DNA from: Tethya wilhelma
Lineage: Eukaryota > Porifera > Demospongiae > Tethyida > Tethyidae
Direction: 5' to 3'
DNA: 64,000 nucleotides
Assembly: GCA_964030475.1 (NCBI GenBank)
Contig: CAXIPT010000005.1
Span: forward strand, 3,965,709-4,029,708
The position numbers and the translations under genes are program-made. Below are positions 28,742-41,302 of the stretch, piece after piece (the stretch's first letter is position 1; each line of letters starts with the position of its first letter). The notes below the pieces were generated by a model, which saw only the letters and a list, made by a program, of their open reading frames with translations, was not told where the DNA came from and searched no databases.

Positions 28742-31700
28742 TCAATTCATTTGCAAAGCATGGACATCAATAACAGTCTCTTCTGGATGGTTCTCAACAT
28801 CACTGAGTTCCACATCACTGCTAGAACTGTCTTCGTTTTCAACAAGAGATACTTCTTGCAAAAGTCTGTAGTTCCTTCTCTCTTTCCAACCTTGATACAA
28901 ATCTTCTATCTTCATCTTAATGTGGTATGCTAGAATAACCACAAATGTTGCTAGAGCTATGGAAATTGAAATGTATATAGCTACACTTTGCTTTCCACCC
29001 GCTGTCTGTCGAACATATCCAGTTACAACAGAAAGTAGAATTAGGTTGATCATGTAGGATAATTCCAAACCAGTCAAGTAGCTTTTCTTGTAAACTCCAC
29101 CTTGTCCAAGATTTAGCACAATCAAAGGAAGTACAACCAAAATGATGACCAAAAGGTTGATAGCTGGGTCACCAAAGATGTTAATCACAACTACTAAGAC
29201 TAAAGCAACTCGCACTACAAGCAGAAGTCCCGTCCAGTAACCAAACTTGTCTTTGTAAGGACCAAGGTAAGCATCGAAGATAGGCATACATTTGGACACC
29301 CATCTGAGAAACGTAATGTGAGACCAAGTCCTGAGCAACTGGACTAACACAATTGAGAGTGTGTAAGGAAACAGGGCAATGAGAAATAAAATAGAAGTAA
29401 AGAGTAGTAGGGCATGCTTCCCTTTTCCAAAATCTATGTTGCCATCGTAAAGCCACAGAACTCTAGTACCTTCAGGATACTGCAAGGTTGTGAGTGACAG
29501 AGATGTGATAGTCACTCGAAGTAACTTGGTAAAGGAGAGAAGAAAGATGGTAGCAAGTACAGGCACAGTATGGTTACCAAATACTCTAGCAACTGCGATG
29601 GAGCGTCTAGCACTGACTATGATTACAATGAGGATAAACCACATAAATAGAGGAAAGAAAAACTGATACCATGTCTTGGAATAAGCATTCATACCATCAT
29701 AAAAGCATGTCTCAATTCCAAGATCAAGATTAACCCATGAAACAAAAACCTTGAGAGCACTGTTGTCTCCTGGTGGAAAGAATACGGCCTCATTGATCTT
29801 GACAATGTTGGCATAAAAAACAAGCCCATTAATTGTACCAATTGATACAGTTAGATCCAGTAAGAACAAAAATGCGGCAAACACTATTCCTGCTACTGCA
29901 AATGCTACAAGGAGAGCAATAAAGTTGTTCGAGCATTGAAGACACCGAGATGTTCCAAATACTAGGCTGAAACCTTCCTTGCACTGTCCACAGAGAGTTC
30001 CAGTACGATTGAATGCACACTGTTCACTGGTGTACGGTTGTTGCAATTTGATTGAAACTGGACTGGATGTGCAATAATCATAGGGGCAGTGGTCATGAAG
30101 GAGAATGTAATCTGAATAGTTGCTTATCCAGTACGGAGGTGATCGAATAATATTTCCTGTGTCAATATCACAGTCCGTTATATTTCGTACTTTTAGTGAC
30201 TCAACACAATCACACATTAGAGTGTCATTGTCCATTTCAAACCCAACTGGACAAGGAAGCAAAATGATAGTGAGAATCAGCATACGAGACATTTTTGTTA
30301 CTTTGTCAACAAAAAATAGAGCCTCAAATGTACTGGTACCTGAATATATAGTTCTGCTTGAAAACACATCACATTCACGTCCTATTAAATCAAACATGAT
30401 TCCTCTCGAAGTGAACACAGTCACTTTTGTTGGACTGTGTCCCCCCATTTGGCCAACACCCACCAAACGCTCTGAAAAAAGTTGGCCCGGATACTTGGTA
30501 AGAGTCCTGTTTACAGTTGCACAATCTATAGTGTTTACAGTACAAAAACATAGTCTAGTAGCATCTGAAGAAATAAGAGAATTTGATGGAGGTTGACTTG
30601 TAAAGTTAGTAATGAAATCAAACACATACTTTCCTTTGACAGCTGTCGTAAAGTTATAAAGAAAAGCAGAAGGAGCAGGAGCGATACAGAATTCGAGATC
30701 TCCACCATACATAGCATCCCCAGCATGTAATGCTGAGTTGTTTACAAAGATCATCTTTGTTTCAAGGTCATGAAAGGGAGTCCCAATAGGATCAAAGATT
30801 TGGATAGGGCAGAGACGATCAGTATCTAGTCCCCTATCAATAATGTAAATGGCTCCTCCATTTTGTCTAGCATGATTATTTTCTAAATATAGTTTTGTCC
30901 AAGGACCTAAATAGACAATGGAGTCTTTAGAGAAGTACATGGCTCCTCCAAAAAAATGCTTCATTGTCAATGAATGAATTGTGCCCTTCAAAATATACGT
31001 AACTATCTATTGATTGTATTGGTGAAAATGTATTGCCTTGGAATGTACAGTTCCGTATCGTCACATTATTCATAGAGGAAAACTTAAGGTTGCTAAATAA
31101 TTGAAAAGCATCAAAATAACTAGAGAATGGTACATCTGGAGAAATAATGGCATCTAGGTTATGAGACTTTGAGTTGTACTCAAAACGTGAATTTGCAATG
31201 ACTACTTCAGCAAGCTTTGAAGTCCTTATACTTTCTTGTACCCAGAAAGCAAAGAATGGTCGAATCAAAATATTTCCTGTGTTCCTGGACACTAATGAAT
31301 TATTAACAACAGCTATGTGGATTGTTGGTCTAGCACCAAGCTGAAATCCTGATGCAAACTGTACAAGTATTCCACCACCAAAATTGTCATCGAAAACAGA
31401 ATTCTCAATCCGCAAGATTTCCTCACGGTGATATGCTTTATTGGTATTCAACCGTGAATGATTACAACGAGAGATATTTCTTGGGTCAAATATACCATGG
31501 ATGAATTTTAGAGCTGGAAAATCACCTAATGAATAGATGCCAGGTTCAGATGGAGGCTGGAAGAGCTTATTGCCAAGTGTACTAGAACAATTTCGGATCA
31601 AAACAGAAGAATTGACAACAGTGTGATAAAATCCAAAAAACAAATTGGCACCGTTAGACACAGCTGAGTTAGCAGAGAATCTACTCCCAAATAGAACTAC

Positions 31701-32579
31701 CCTCACTCCATAGGTTAGTTGATACATTCCAATTCCCAGACCACTACCAACAAGTGCACGTTGAGGAATGTAAATCCCTTCAACAAAATCTGCTCCTTCT
31801 ACAAACAAGCTTTCACTCACAGTTAAGTTGAAAGTTACAGGCACCTCAGGACACACAAGAGTGTCAGTGTATTGTAGAAGTACATTACCCCCTCCACAAT
31901 CAACTGCTTGAGACTGTGTCAAGTATTGACTCCAGCAGTGGCTATAAGAGTTGATGTTATTGCCTCGAAATATTGTGGAAAGGATATGTGAATTGCCAAT
32001 GACATTCAGTCCTAGTAAACCATATCCTGAACTGTTACTGACTTTCACTGAAATCATACTCAGGGAAAATACATTCACTGCAAAAATTGTTGCATAAGGT
32101 CGAGTGCTAATCTTCGTCATGAAATCTGCTTGTCTAACTGCTGCCTCCTCTGCTAGCTGCGCACTCAGTTTGGCACCACAGTTAGATAGTGCTATGTTTT
32201 CAAGAGTCAAATTTGTGACATTCAAAAATGCAAGCCCAAACGATTTCATTTCACACACAATCTTTGCACTATATGAATGAGAACTCACCAAAGAAAGGTT
32301 TGTGATGTCTTTGAATACAAAATGCCCAGGATTTTGAAGGAGCATGATATGTTCACCTCCCATGAAAAAAATTGTTGTATTGGAGTGAATGAAGGAACTA
32401 GTGTCAGCATGTTTTTCGTACAACTGCTGTAGTGTGTAACATGAAGGGCAATTAGTAGTTGAATCATTGGAGGTAGCAGGCTGGATGACAATGATGGTCT
32501 CCTGAGGAGTATCACAAACTGAGAAATTGACTAGTTGAGTAAGATGAACTATCACAAGTACCCATGACTCAGAGAACAT
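28742..32579 (-). CDS. Beta-helix-like ectodomain, multipass membrane protein (one-base frame break)
   Basis: Two open frames, 32579-30927 and 30991-28742, join into one protein of about 1,275 residues once a T run at 30950-30956 is read one base shorter; EAFF then runs into GGAMYF without a gap. I see a signal peptide at the N terminus, then about 750 residues with many N-glycosylation sites and repeated FxxNxA and NGGAIYI-type motifs typical of right-handed beta-helix or PMP-like repeats. A CGQCKEG...CLQC cysteine motif follows, then about eight hydrophobic segments with FLLSFTKLLRV and AYLGPYKDK motifs, and an acidic C-terminal tail. It is the long form of the family at 11129. The break in a homopolymer suggests a sequencing error, though a real null allele is possible. 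Function unknown; single exon. Confidence 0.75.
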
Positions 32580-33641
32580 TTTACCAGCAATAAATATATA
32601 TAAAGCAGTCTGAAAACTTATATCTTACACACAGAAACAAGTACAAATTCACTGAAAACAGAAAATGAGAGCAACCTGAACTATCAACATGATCACAAGT
32701 ACGCGTAAGTGTCAAAAAATAAACATGAAATTATATGCTGAGACTTTGTATGAGACAAGGCTATAAACAGATAAACACTGCAATATTATTAACAGTGTTT
32801 GCATTGTCAAAACATAACTTTCTGATTACGGTATACTGAAAATAAACCATCTATGCACGTAGTTTACTTTCAGTGTAATAATACCAAAAAAATTGTATAT
32901 ACAAACCTTCTAATGGTGTGAGTACCAGGATTTAAGCTAGATGATTATAGCTATATAGACTTCATAACAGGAATTGCTTCTGTGAGCAAATTAACCTGAT
33001 TTAGCTTTTTTATACTGTTTTGGACATGAACCATTCAATTCATTCAATAGTTTTCTTATATCTTTTCCAGATTTGGAGGGCTTGCTTGCTGATACATAAA
33101 ACATAATTAATTTCAAAATTGCAACATAATTTTAATAACAAATAATTATTACTCTGGTCATTTTTATGTCCTCTATAGTCAACATATAAGGATGCATAGC
33201 TTAAAATATGATACATGTATGGAATCAAAATAAACATGCATGGTGTACATTATATACTGTACACCTGAAGCTATGTGGTAAACTCTTCTCATTAATTTGC
33301 TAGCTAAAATTCCAACTAGTTTGTTGTACTATACAACTTGCAATTAGGCAGTAATATATCACACAGTCGTGACACAGTCAATGAACTTTTTGTTGTTGTT
33401 TGTAATAATTTAGCACATGTGCATCGTATTTTGATTTGAGATAGTTAAGACATTACAATGAGGAGAAATATGATTTTGATCACGATACATGACATTGTAT
33501 ATATAATAGTTGTACTGTATTGAATAAACAATTATACTTATCCTTCACTACAACAATGTCATATTAGTATAAAACTGTTAAAGGTACAGTACATATACAC
33601 TTAAAATTATAGCTATTTTTTAAAAGTATAAATCAACTTAC
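32580..33641. other. Non-coding or possible terminal exon of the ROCO-like gene
   Basis: AT-rich sequence upstream of the membrane-protein gene. An acceptor near 33090 followed on the minus strand by a short open frame ending near 33041-33055 could be the last exon of the gene to the right, whose death-domain exon ends in a good donor at 33641. Two reading choices are possible, so I do not fix it. Confidence 0.35.
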
Positions 33642-34650
33642 TTCAGGGCTGAACAAAGCAGTTAAAGCCTCTTTCAATTTTTTTTCCAATTGTGTTTTCT
33701 CCAGGTCACATAGGAGTTCACAGAGTCCCTCCCAGCTGGCTGGATAGTCTGGAGGTGGGTTTTCCAGCCAGTGATTGAACACATCTCGACAGCACTGCTG
33801 GATATCAGTTGGATGTTTTGCTAAGATTGCATGTTGCTGAGCATAAGGGATTCCAAACATATCTCCAAGTGTTTGCCACTCTGATGAAAGAGACTGAATG
33901 AGGCGTAAGGTTTGCCGATCACCATTACTATTGCTCCACTTGAGAAGATTCAGGTATTTTAGGTTGGGTACAGCTGCACAGAATACAATAGTGACACTAC
34001 CCACACTAATCATCATAACCCAACACAATAGTACTAGAAGAATACAAGGCATTGTGGGGCGAGCCTGAGTGAGCGTAGCATTTTGCATGAGTTGTACAAT
34101 GAGTGTATCAAGAATATTTGTTAGAACTTGATGCCAATGGTCACGTTATAGATCTGGCAGTCAGTGATAGTACAAAACTGACAGTGTTCAAATGACTGTG
34201 GTGTGAGCGCCAGCATTTTAATAGCTTACACGAAGGATTGCGAATGAGATGTAAAATGTAGGTGTTTTTTTGAACTTAATATAATTTATACCTCCATCTC
34301 CTTCCATCTGACCATGAATGTTGAGCAAGCCTGGCATCACTGTTTTTCTCCTTGTTTCTGCCTATCTTTCTGTTAGGCGCCACTGTTGAAAACTGTTTCT
34401 GTGCCTTTCTCTCATAAGATAATTATGTTTAGCATCTATCTTGTTTAACTGTCTAAGTCTCATAATCTCTAGCTATCATCTGATTTCTCTGTCTGCATGC
34501 CATTTCTCGAGTGTCTCAAAAATAATGTGCACACTCTAAACTTATGCGCATGCATGAGTAATGCATAGTACATGGTACGGATCGATTGTATGTTACTATA
34601 GAATTAGCTTAGGCAAACACACAAAGCCCAACGATGACAGATAGACAGAC

Positions 34651-34721
<71 letters not shown>

Positions 34722-37700
34722 TAGATAGACAGACAGACAGGCAGACAGGCAGGCAAACAGACTGATAGTGATAGATAGATGCTCCCACCATACTACTCGC
34801 TATCTGGGGCTCACTCAAGCTTGCCCCAATAATGCTGTTGGTATACTTGTATGATTATACAGAGTAGAATAACATGCATGCACCGAATGATAGGTCCTGG
34901 ACTAATACTGGTCGTATAAACTGTCTGCTACAGTGTCGAGGAGACAAATAATTGGTAAATTAAATGCAACATCTTCTTTCTCACCCAAAGCTGGGAAAAC
35001 ATCATGAAGAGGGGACGGAGAAAACAGGGCACTTATACATATTATTTTCTTTATCTTTTAATAGTACTTACTGATTCTCGGTTTCTTTGAAGGATTCAAT
35101 GGAAGCCCCTGAGTTGAGGAAATATCATGAGGTGATCGAGAACCTGCAATGAAGAGGACCAAATAAGGGGTGATTCTCATTCTCAGTCTTCCAGTTTGGA
35201 ACCAATAATTATTACTTACTGGATCTCTTTCTCTTTGGTGGACTATCAGACTGTAGAGAGAGTTAGATTATATAGTAACTACCAGGCCTGTAGCCAGGAT
35301 TCTTGCCAAGGGGAGTGCATTTTGATTGGTCAGAGGTGTCACATAAAAAGCAAAACATCTAGAGGGGTCTGGGGCATGCATGCTTCCCCTGGAAATTTTG
35401 AAAATTTAGGGTAGTTTAGGTGCATTCTGGAACATCTTTTCATTCACAACTTAAACATTTATGATTATGCCAAATGCACTTGCATCCTTCTGCACACTCC
35501 CCTCCCTACGGGCCTAACTACCATGCACACAATAATTTCACTCATTAGACAAGTCTTACTGTGTCAACTTGTAGTATGCTGTGGTGTTTTGGTGTGGATA
35601 CGCCTACAGAGCTCTGACCACTGGTTGAATCTGTATACACATGATAATAATGTACACTTTGCTTAACCACGTACATCACATATACATGGAGTATGGCGAT
35701 CAAAGACACAACCATGAAATCTTACAATTTTGAGGCTTCAACTCCGCTTGACAAATCTCTCCAAACCAAACAGAGGAATCAGTTGGTCGAGCTGAAACAA
35801 CAGTATTTCCAGATCTTTTACATTTTAGATAAAATCCATAATCTTTATGATCTTCACGGATAGCAGGATGAGGACCATTGCTCTGGACACATTTAGAATC
35901 TTGACAGAAGAAAGTTAGAGTATGGTTAGCATTACTACAGGCAATGTTCAGATCAGATGATACTCGGTGAATACCCCTTTCAATGAATTCCCTGACTTCA
36001 TTGCAAACGCTCTCTATCCCGTATGATTTGCTGCGATTCAGTGTTGGTGTAGATGTAGATGATTTGGAAATGGAATGGTGAACACACTCTAGGAACGTGG
36101 GGTGGATCTTGAGTGTGATAGAGTCATAAGGACTGACATGAAATGATACTTGGTCACGAAATATTTGATCTGTCCTTAACTTCCATTTGAAGTTTGACTC
36201 CATTTCATTGGTGAGAAGATACACAATTAGAGCTCCTGCTAGGCCTTTGGGACAGTAGCCACACTCAAAGGCTATTAGCAACGGAGGTATTTCACTTGAT
36301 GAGTGGACTGGGTTCGAGCACATATCTGAGTGCGCTAGGACACAGGGAAGGAAATATTTCATTCGCCCATCGTCTGTTTTGAAAGGTGCAACAATTTGTA
36401 GCTGTTCAAGTAGAAGAAGAAGTTTATCAGGAGAAAGATACTTGTTTGAACTATCAATAGCACTCTTGAAATCTTCCAATGAGAATATACCCTGCTTTTT
36501 AAACTCATTGTATTGTGGCCCCACCCCAACACTTTCAAATGTGAATGTATTCACAATAAGGTGAGTCACTTGGTCAAAGAGAACTTGAGGATCTCTTATC
36601 ACCACATCCTTAAGGTCTGGTGTTGGGAAGTGACGGATAAGACCAACCATTGTATGTAGAAACCAGAGCACATGATTAAACTCTTTGTGATCCATTATGC
36701 CACAGTCTTGAGCAATAGCAAAGCACTGGTCATAGCTGATAACACTCTCTTTGATCGTCTCCTGACGAAGAACAAGGCCAAAGATTAGCCAATTAGAAGG
36801 ACAGCTCATTGTGAAATCATTGTTACGTCGGTGTATGACTTTCTCAACACTTGACCTAATCTTTGCAAAGTCGGAATCTTCTTCTGAAAAGTTGTTGACA
36901 GTGAAAATAAGTTGAGACTCACTACAAAACTCTACTAGCTGTTCGTGGAAGTGAGTGGTAGATAAAATGAGCTTCTTAAGGTCCTCATCAATTTCCTTAA
37001 TCTTATACTCAGCAATACTTGGGTCCAGCTTATCTTTGTGTGTACCAATAATCAGGACCTTGGGTTTGAGCGGGGTGCTCTTCATTTGAGGATCTTTGAA
37101 TGTGAATGTTCCCATTGAGGCAACACTGGCAAGGGTTTGGAGTATTGCCTCCTTCACAGTAAGCGATGACTCATAAGGCTCAGATCTCCCACCATCTGGA
37201 AGACGATACTCAATTGAGAATCTTAGATCCAGGTCTTGATCGAGACGAAAGGTGATGAAAAAAATAGAAGGACCAGACACCAATAGAGGGAGTACTTCTT
37301 GGAATTCTATCTGGCCTCCAGTGTCAGTAAGATATAGAGTCCATGAGTTCACAAATTGTTGATTCAGTTCGCACAATTTTCCTCGATCAATATCCTTCAG
37401 AGCAGTTTTAAACACTCCCATTGGACCTAAATAGCCAGTAGGGTATGAGAGAGTGGCATTGTCATCTAAAATTACGTGAGACTGATTTGCCATTTCTGCA
37501 TCTTCGTGAGTATTCATGGTTTCTCTGCCATTAGTACTTTGTAATGTATTCTTGACCTCAGGAAGTGGTTGTGATTGCTCGGTAACCGGCGATGGCATTT
37601 CTTGACAGTGTATCATGAGTCCAGCAGCTTCTTGATCATAGTGTATCTTCATCCACGTAGGGCCAGAGGATAGGTTGAGTACATTCACAGCTACTGAGGA

Positions 37701-39037
37701 AGATTTTTTGACTTGAATGATCCTTTTAGCTACTCCAGTACTAGGTGAATCTTTACTAGGCATTTTGCCAATGAGACGTGACATCAAGGAGCTTTTACCA
37801 GATCCTGCCGGGCCAACAAGCACCCCATGTACTAAAGTATGTTTCAATACACCTTTGATTTTCATGGCCAGTTTCACAGCATCAAGGTGCTTTGCTTCTT
37901 CATCACTCTGTTGAGTCCGAGGCTCTCCCTCTTGATCACTCTCTTGAGTCTCTCCCTCTTGATCACTCTCTTGATTATCTGGGAAAAGTTTTTCACCTGT
38001 ATGAAAATTAATGCCGATTGAGTTAATGCAAATAAGACAAAACTTGTCAACTAATATTAATACAGAATCAGATATGGATGATGACTGTAAAAATTTTGTC
38101 GCTAAGAACTTACTGGTTAGTTCTTTCATCTTCAATCCAATGGTAACATCAATCGACTTCACTGCTCTAATTAATCCCCTCCATGTTGGCTGAGGATGGG
38201 TTTGCTTTGACCATGCCCTCATCACTGCTTGGAGACGGCTCTCCTCCTCTTCAATGGTAGTTTGAAATGAATCAAGAGTGGCTTTAGTTAGACCAAGCTT
38301 CTTTCCAAGCTGCCTCCATCTGTGTGCTATTGGGCGGAGGACTTCAATGAACTGCGGTACCGACACAACCATCAGAAACTCAACCATCTCCTCACTTTCA
38401 GCGTAGGCCAAGGCTGCCTTTCCTTTGGTAGATTTTAAGTTAGCATCAGCACCATTTTCTAACAAGACTCTAGCAACAGAAATATCATCTCTAATACTGG
38501 CCAATGTCAGGGCAGATTTTCCATCATTGTCTGGTAAGTTCACTTGAGCACCATGATTGATCAATTTTTGAGCAATGCCTACTTGACCCCACCAACTGGC
38601 TACTGTCAGAGCTGAATCTCCCTCACTATCCTGAAGGTTCACCTGAGCACCATGTTCTAGTAGCATGTCAACTAGTTCGATATAGTTACCAGTACAGGAC
38701 ATCATCAAGGCTGAATTTCCACTATATTTGCTTTGACGATTAACATCAGCACATCAGCACCATGATCGAGCAAGACTTTAGCTAATTCAAAATCACCCCT
38801 TTGACAGGCCATTATTAGAGGTAGATCTCCCTTCTTATTAGGAACATTCACTTGAGCGCCATTCTGCAACAAGAGTTTAGCAATATTCGTATATTTTCTG
38901 CTACAAGCCGTCGTCAATGGAGTCATTCCTCCAATACTGTCTACACAATTGACATCCACTCCTTCTCTAATGAGAGACCCAACCAAAGAATGGTCTCCAT
39001 TGTAACAAGCAGTAACAAGCCTTTCCTGATTTTCCAT
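33642..39037 (-). CDS. DAPK/ROCO-like protein: ankyrin repeats, death domain, Roc GTPase, COR, second death domain
   Basis: The start is at 39037 (MENQERLVTACYNG). About seven ankyrin repeats come first, then a death domain (WRQLGKKLGLTKATLDSF...W). The Roc GTPase has P-loop GPAGSGKSS, switch DTGGQ and base-recognition GTHKD. A COR-like region follows (PSNWLIFGLVL, FLHTMVGLIRHF, VVIRDPQVLFDQV). A 117-base intron at 37997-38113 happens to stay open. After the donor at the TGT-AAG end (about 35733) small exons at about 35568-35630, 35221-35251 and 35077-35144 join in phase to the last death-domain exon 33642-33973. Animal DAPK1 has ankyrin-Roc-COR-death order after a kinase; here no kinase is seen and a second death domain precedes Roc. 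An 8-bp tandem duplication (38743-38758) breaks the frame in the third repeat. A further 3' exon is likely. Confidence 0.75.
34636..34770. repeat. CAGA tetranucleotide tandem repeat
   Basis: About 30 copies of CAGA/GATA-type units in an intron of the ROCO-like gene; the apparent ORF across it is a repeat artefact. Confidence 0.95.
35285..35516. mobile_element. Short MITE-like repeat
   Basis: Ends AGGCCTGTAG and CTACGGGCCT form an inverted repeat about 230 bp apart, with internal inverted pieces (GGGGAGTGCA and TGCACACTCCCC). It lies in a ROCO-gene intron and is non-coding. Confidence 0.6.
38743..38758 (-). other. 8-bp tandem duplication breaking the ROCO-like frame
   Basis: ACATCAGC occurs twice back to back. 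With both copies the ankyrin frame stops 15 codons later; with one, GADVN continues directly into the downstream frame, so the duplication is the sole lesion. Confidence 0.85.
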
Positions 39038-39339
39038 TTTATGTGGTGGTATACTGTTGATGTGTGTGGCAGTGTGATTTCGATGTAATCTATGATCCCG
39101 ATCACCAATGCTAATATCTATGCATATTATGATTTTATAAAAAATATATGTGGGCTTGGTTTAGCTTGTTCATAGATATTATCTAGCTAGCTACAGTGTC
39201 TGTGACAATTAGTATTTATATTAAATACTGAATTATTATTTTTACAGAACTATCTGTAGAGAAATTCATAACTCACCTGATCAAAAAAGGCTATAAACCT
39301 GCAATTTGCCAAGGAGTACAAAATCTTGCCGATTTCGTG
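39038..39339. other. Upstream region of the ROCO-like gene
   Basis: AT-rich, without a TATA box at a convincing distance. Nothing else is seen. Confidence 0.4.
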
Positions 39340-40781
39340 AATAGTCCCATTCACGTAAAGCAAAAGAATTTCGTTGGCCCGTTAATGAAGCGTGACGTCA
39401 CGGCTGGGGTACATTCATCCGCCATCTTGGGGTACTTTTGTATGGAAGTCAATGGGGAAATGTGCAAAATTGAGCGCTGCGTATTTCCGCGTGCATAAGG
39501 TAAAACGGGGTAATTTCGGTCACGGTTTATTTCCGGTCACTTTGTAAACAAATCACTCTCAGCTACAGACGGAGGACTTTTGCTCAAAGCTGAAGTGTTC
39601 CACATACTGTGGCACTACTCAGCTGTCTCTAGCTCCCTTGTTCTAGTTCATCGTTGTTTGTTCTAGACGGGACAGTAAATAATGTTCCTTGTAGTCTTGT
39701 TTGCAAAAGCGCCACAATCTACCAAAACTTCAGCACTTTAGCTCTCCTTCTCAAACGAAGGGCAGCAGCGGCAATATGACAGCACTACAATAATCTCCAG
39801 TCCTTTCTGGTATTACTACACCCCTACTTTCTTGTACTGGTGCTGCAGTCTGGTAGCGGGAGGTCAAAGTCTCAGTACCGTATGTTATCGCAAAATAGAA
39901 CAATGGCGAAAATTTCGAAATTATGACAGTTCAGAACAATACAAAAATACAAAGAAAGAAATGCTGCTATATATTATCTCGTTTTTTCATAGTAATCTAA
40001 ACAGGCCAACAAACTAATGTGGGGGCATATGGTTCGCAAATTCTGACTCATGGCAGTTACTGAGCTCATCTTCACTAGGTGACCGAAAATACCCCCAAAA
40101 ATCAATTTTTCCGAATATTGAACGAGGATTGTAAACCACGAAAGATTTTCCACTTAGAAGCAAGTGATCACGTCAAGTTTTTTGCTGCAAGATACTAACA
40201 TAGTGTAGTACCTCACGCANNNNNNNNNNNNNNNNNNNNNNNNNNNNNNNNNNNNNNNNNNNNNNNNNNNNNNNNNNNNNNNNNNNNNNNNNNNNNNNNN
40301 NNNNNNNNNNNNNNNNNNNNNNNNNNNNNNNNNNNNNNNNNNNNNNNNNNNNNNNNNNNNNNNNNNNNNNNNNNNNNNNNNNNNNNNNNNNNNNNNNNNN
40401 NNNNNNNNNNNNNNNNNNNNNNNNNNNNNNNNNNNNNNNNNNNNNNNNNNNNNNNNNNNNNNNNNNNNNNNNNNNNNNNNNNNNNNNNNNNNNNNNNNNN
40501 NNNNNNNNNNNNNNNNNNNNNNNNNNNNNNNNNNNNNNNNNNNNNNNNNNNNNNNNNNNNNNNNNNNNNNNNNNNNNNNNNNNNNNNNNNNNNNNNNNNN
40601 NNNNNNNNNNNTAGAATATACGGTATGCACGCGGAAATACGCAGCGCTCAATTTTGCACATTTCCCCATTGACTTCCATACAAAAGTACCCCAAGATGGC
40701 GGATGAATGTACCCCAGCCGTGACGTCACATGTAATTAAGCGCTAATGAATTCCTTAGAGCTTTACGTGAAAGGGACTATT
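39340..40781. mobile_element. TIR element with ~170-bp arms around an assembly gap
   Basis: Left arm 39340-39505 and right arm 40612-40781 are reverse complements over most of their length (AATAGTCCC ends, and a shared block containing GACGTCAC, CCGCCATCTTGGGGTAC and GCGCTGCGTATTTCCGCG). The centre holds unique sequence to 40219 and 392 Ns. No transposase frame is visible; it may be a non-autonomous DNA transposon. Confidence 0.8.
40220..40611. other. Assembly gap (392 N)
   Basis: A run of unknown bases inside the inverted-repeat element; open frames spanning it are meaningless. Confidence 1.
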
Positions 40782-41302
40782 AAAGATCAAAGTTCATGTG
40801 TGGGAGAAACCTTATAAAAATGTTGCCTCTTACCCAGGCCACTCCCTCCTTTTAATGTTTCACGTAATGCATGCATGTTCACAATTTTTCGTGTGCAGAA
40901 CTGGAAGCTTCTGTACCACAACAATTCTATACGTCTGGTGAAAGTTGGAACCATGCATGCCACTAAATTATAGTACTTACAAAGAGCCGGCATCATCATT
41001 TTGAGATGCATGAACTTAATACCAGTATAGAAGACAATTAACACCCATTCATAGCAACCAAAATACACAATACTTTGAATAGCAAGTCTGTTCCATGAGG
41101 GATAATAGTGAACTTACTGAAAATTACTAGCAAGTGTTGAAACTAAACAGAATTAAAACAATAATTATGGCAGAAACAATACAGTAATTTATACTTTGAA
41201 ATTTATGGTTCTACTTACCTCAATGTAGCTAGAATCAATCAACAATACACAAAGTATGAAAATAAATAAACTCACTATATCTTCTATAACTTTAATATTT
41301 CA

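Noticed and set aside
28691..28933. Plus-strand frames within 28.7-32.6 kb
   Set aside because: They are antisense shadows of the long minus-strand membrane protein.
34609..34818. Cys-Leu-Ser-Val repeat protein
   Set aside because: A translation of the CAGA tandem repeat inside a ROCO intron.
40154..40729. Frames of 170-190 codons
   Set aside because: They consist almost entirely of the N gap.
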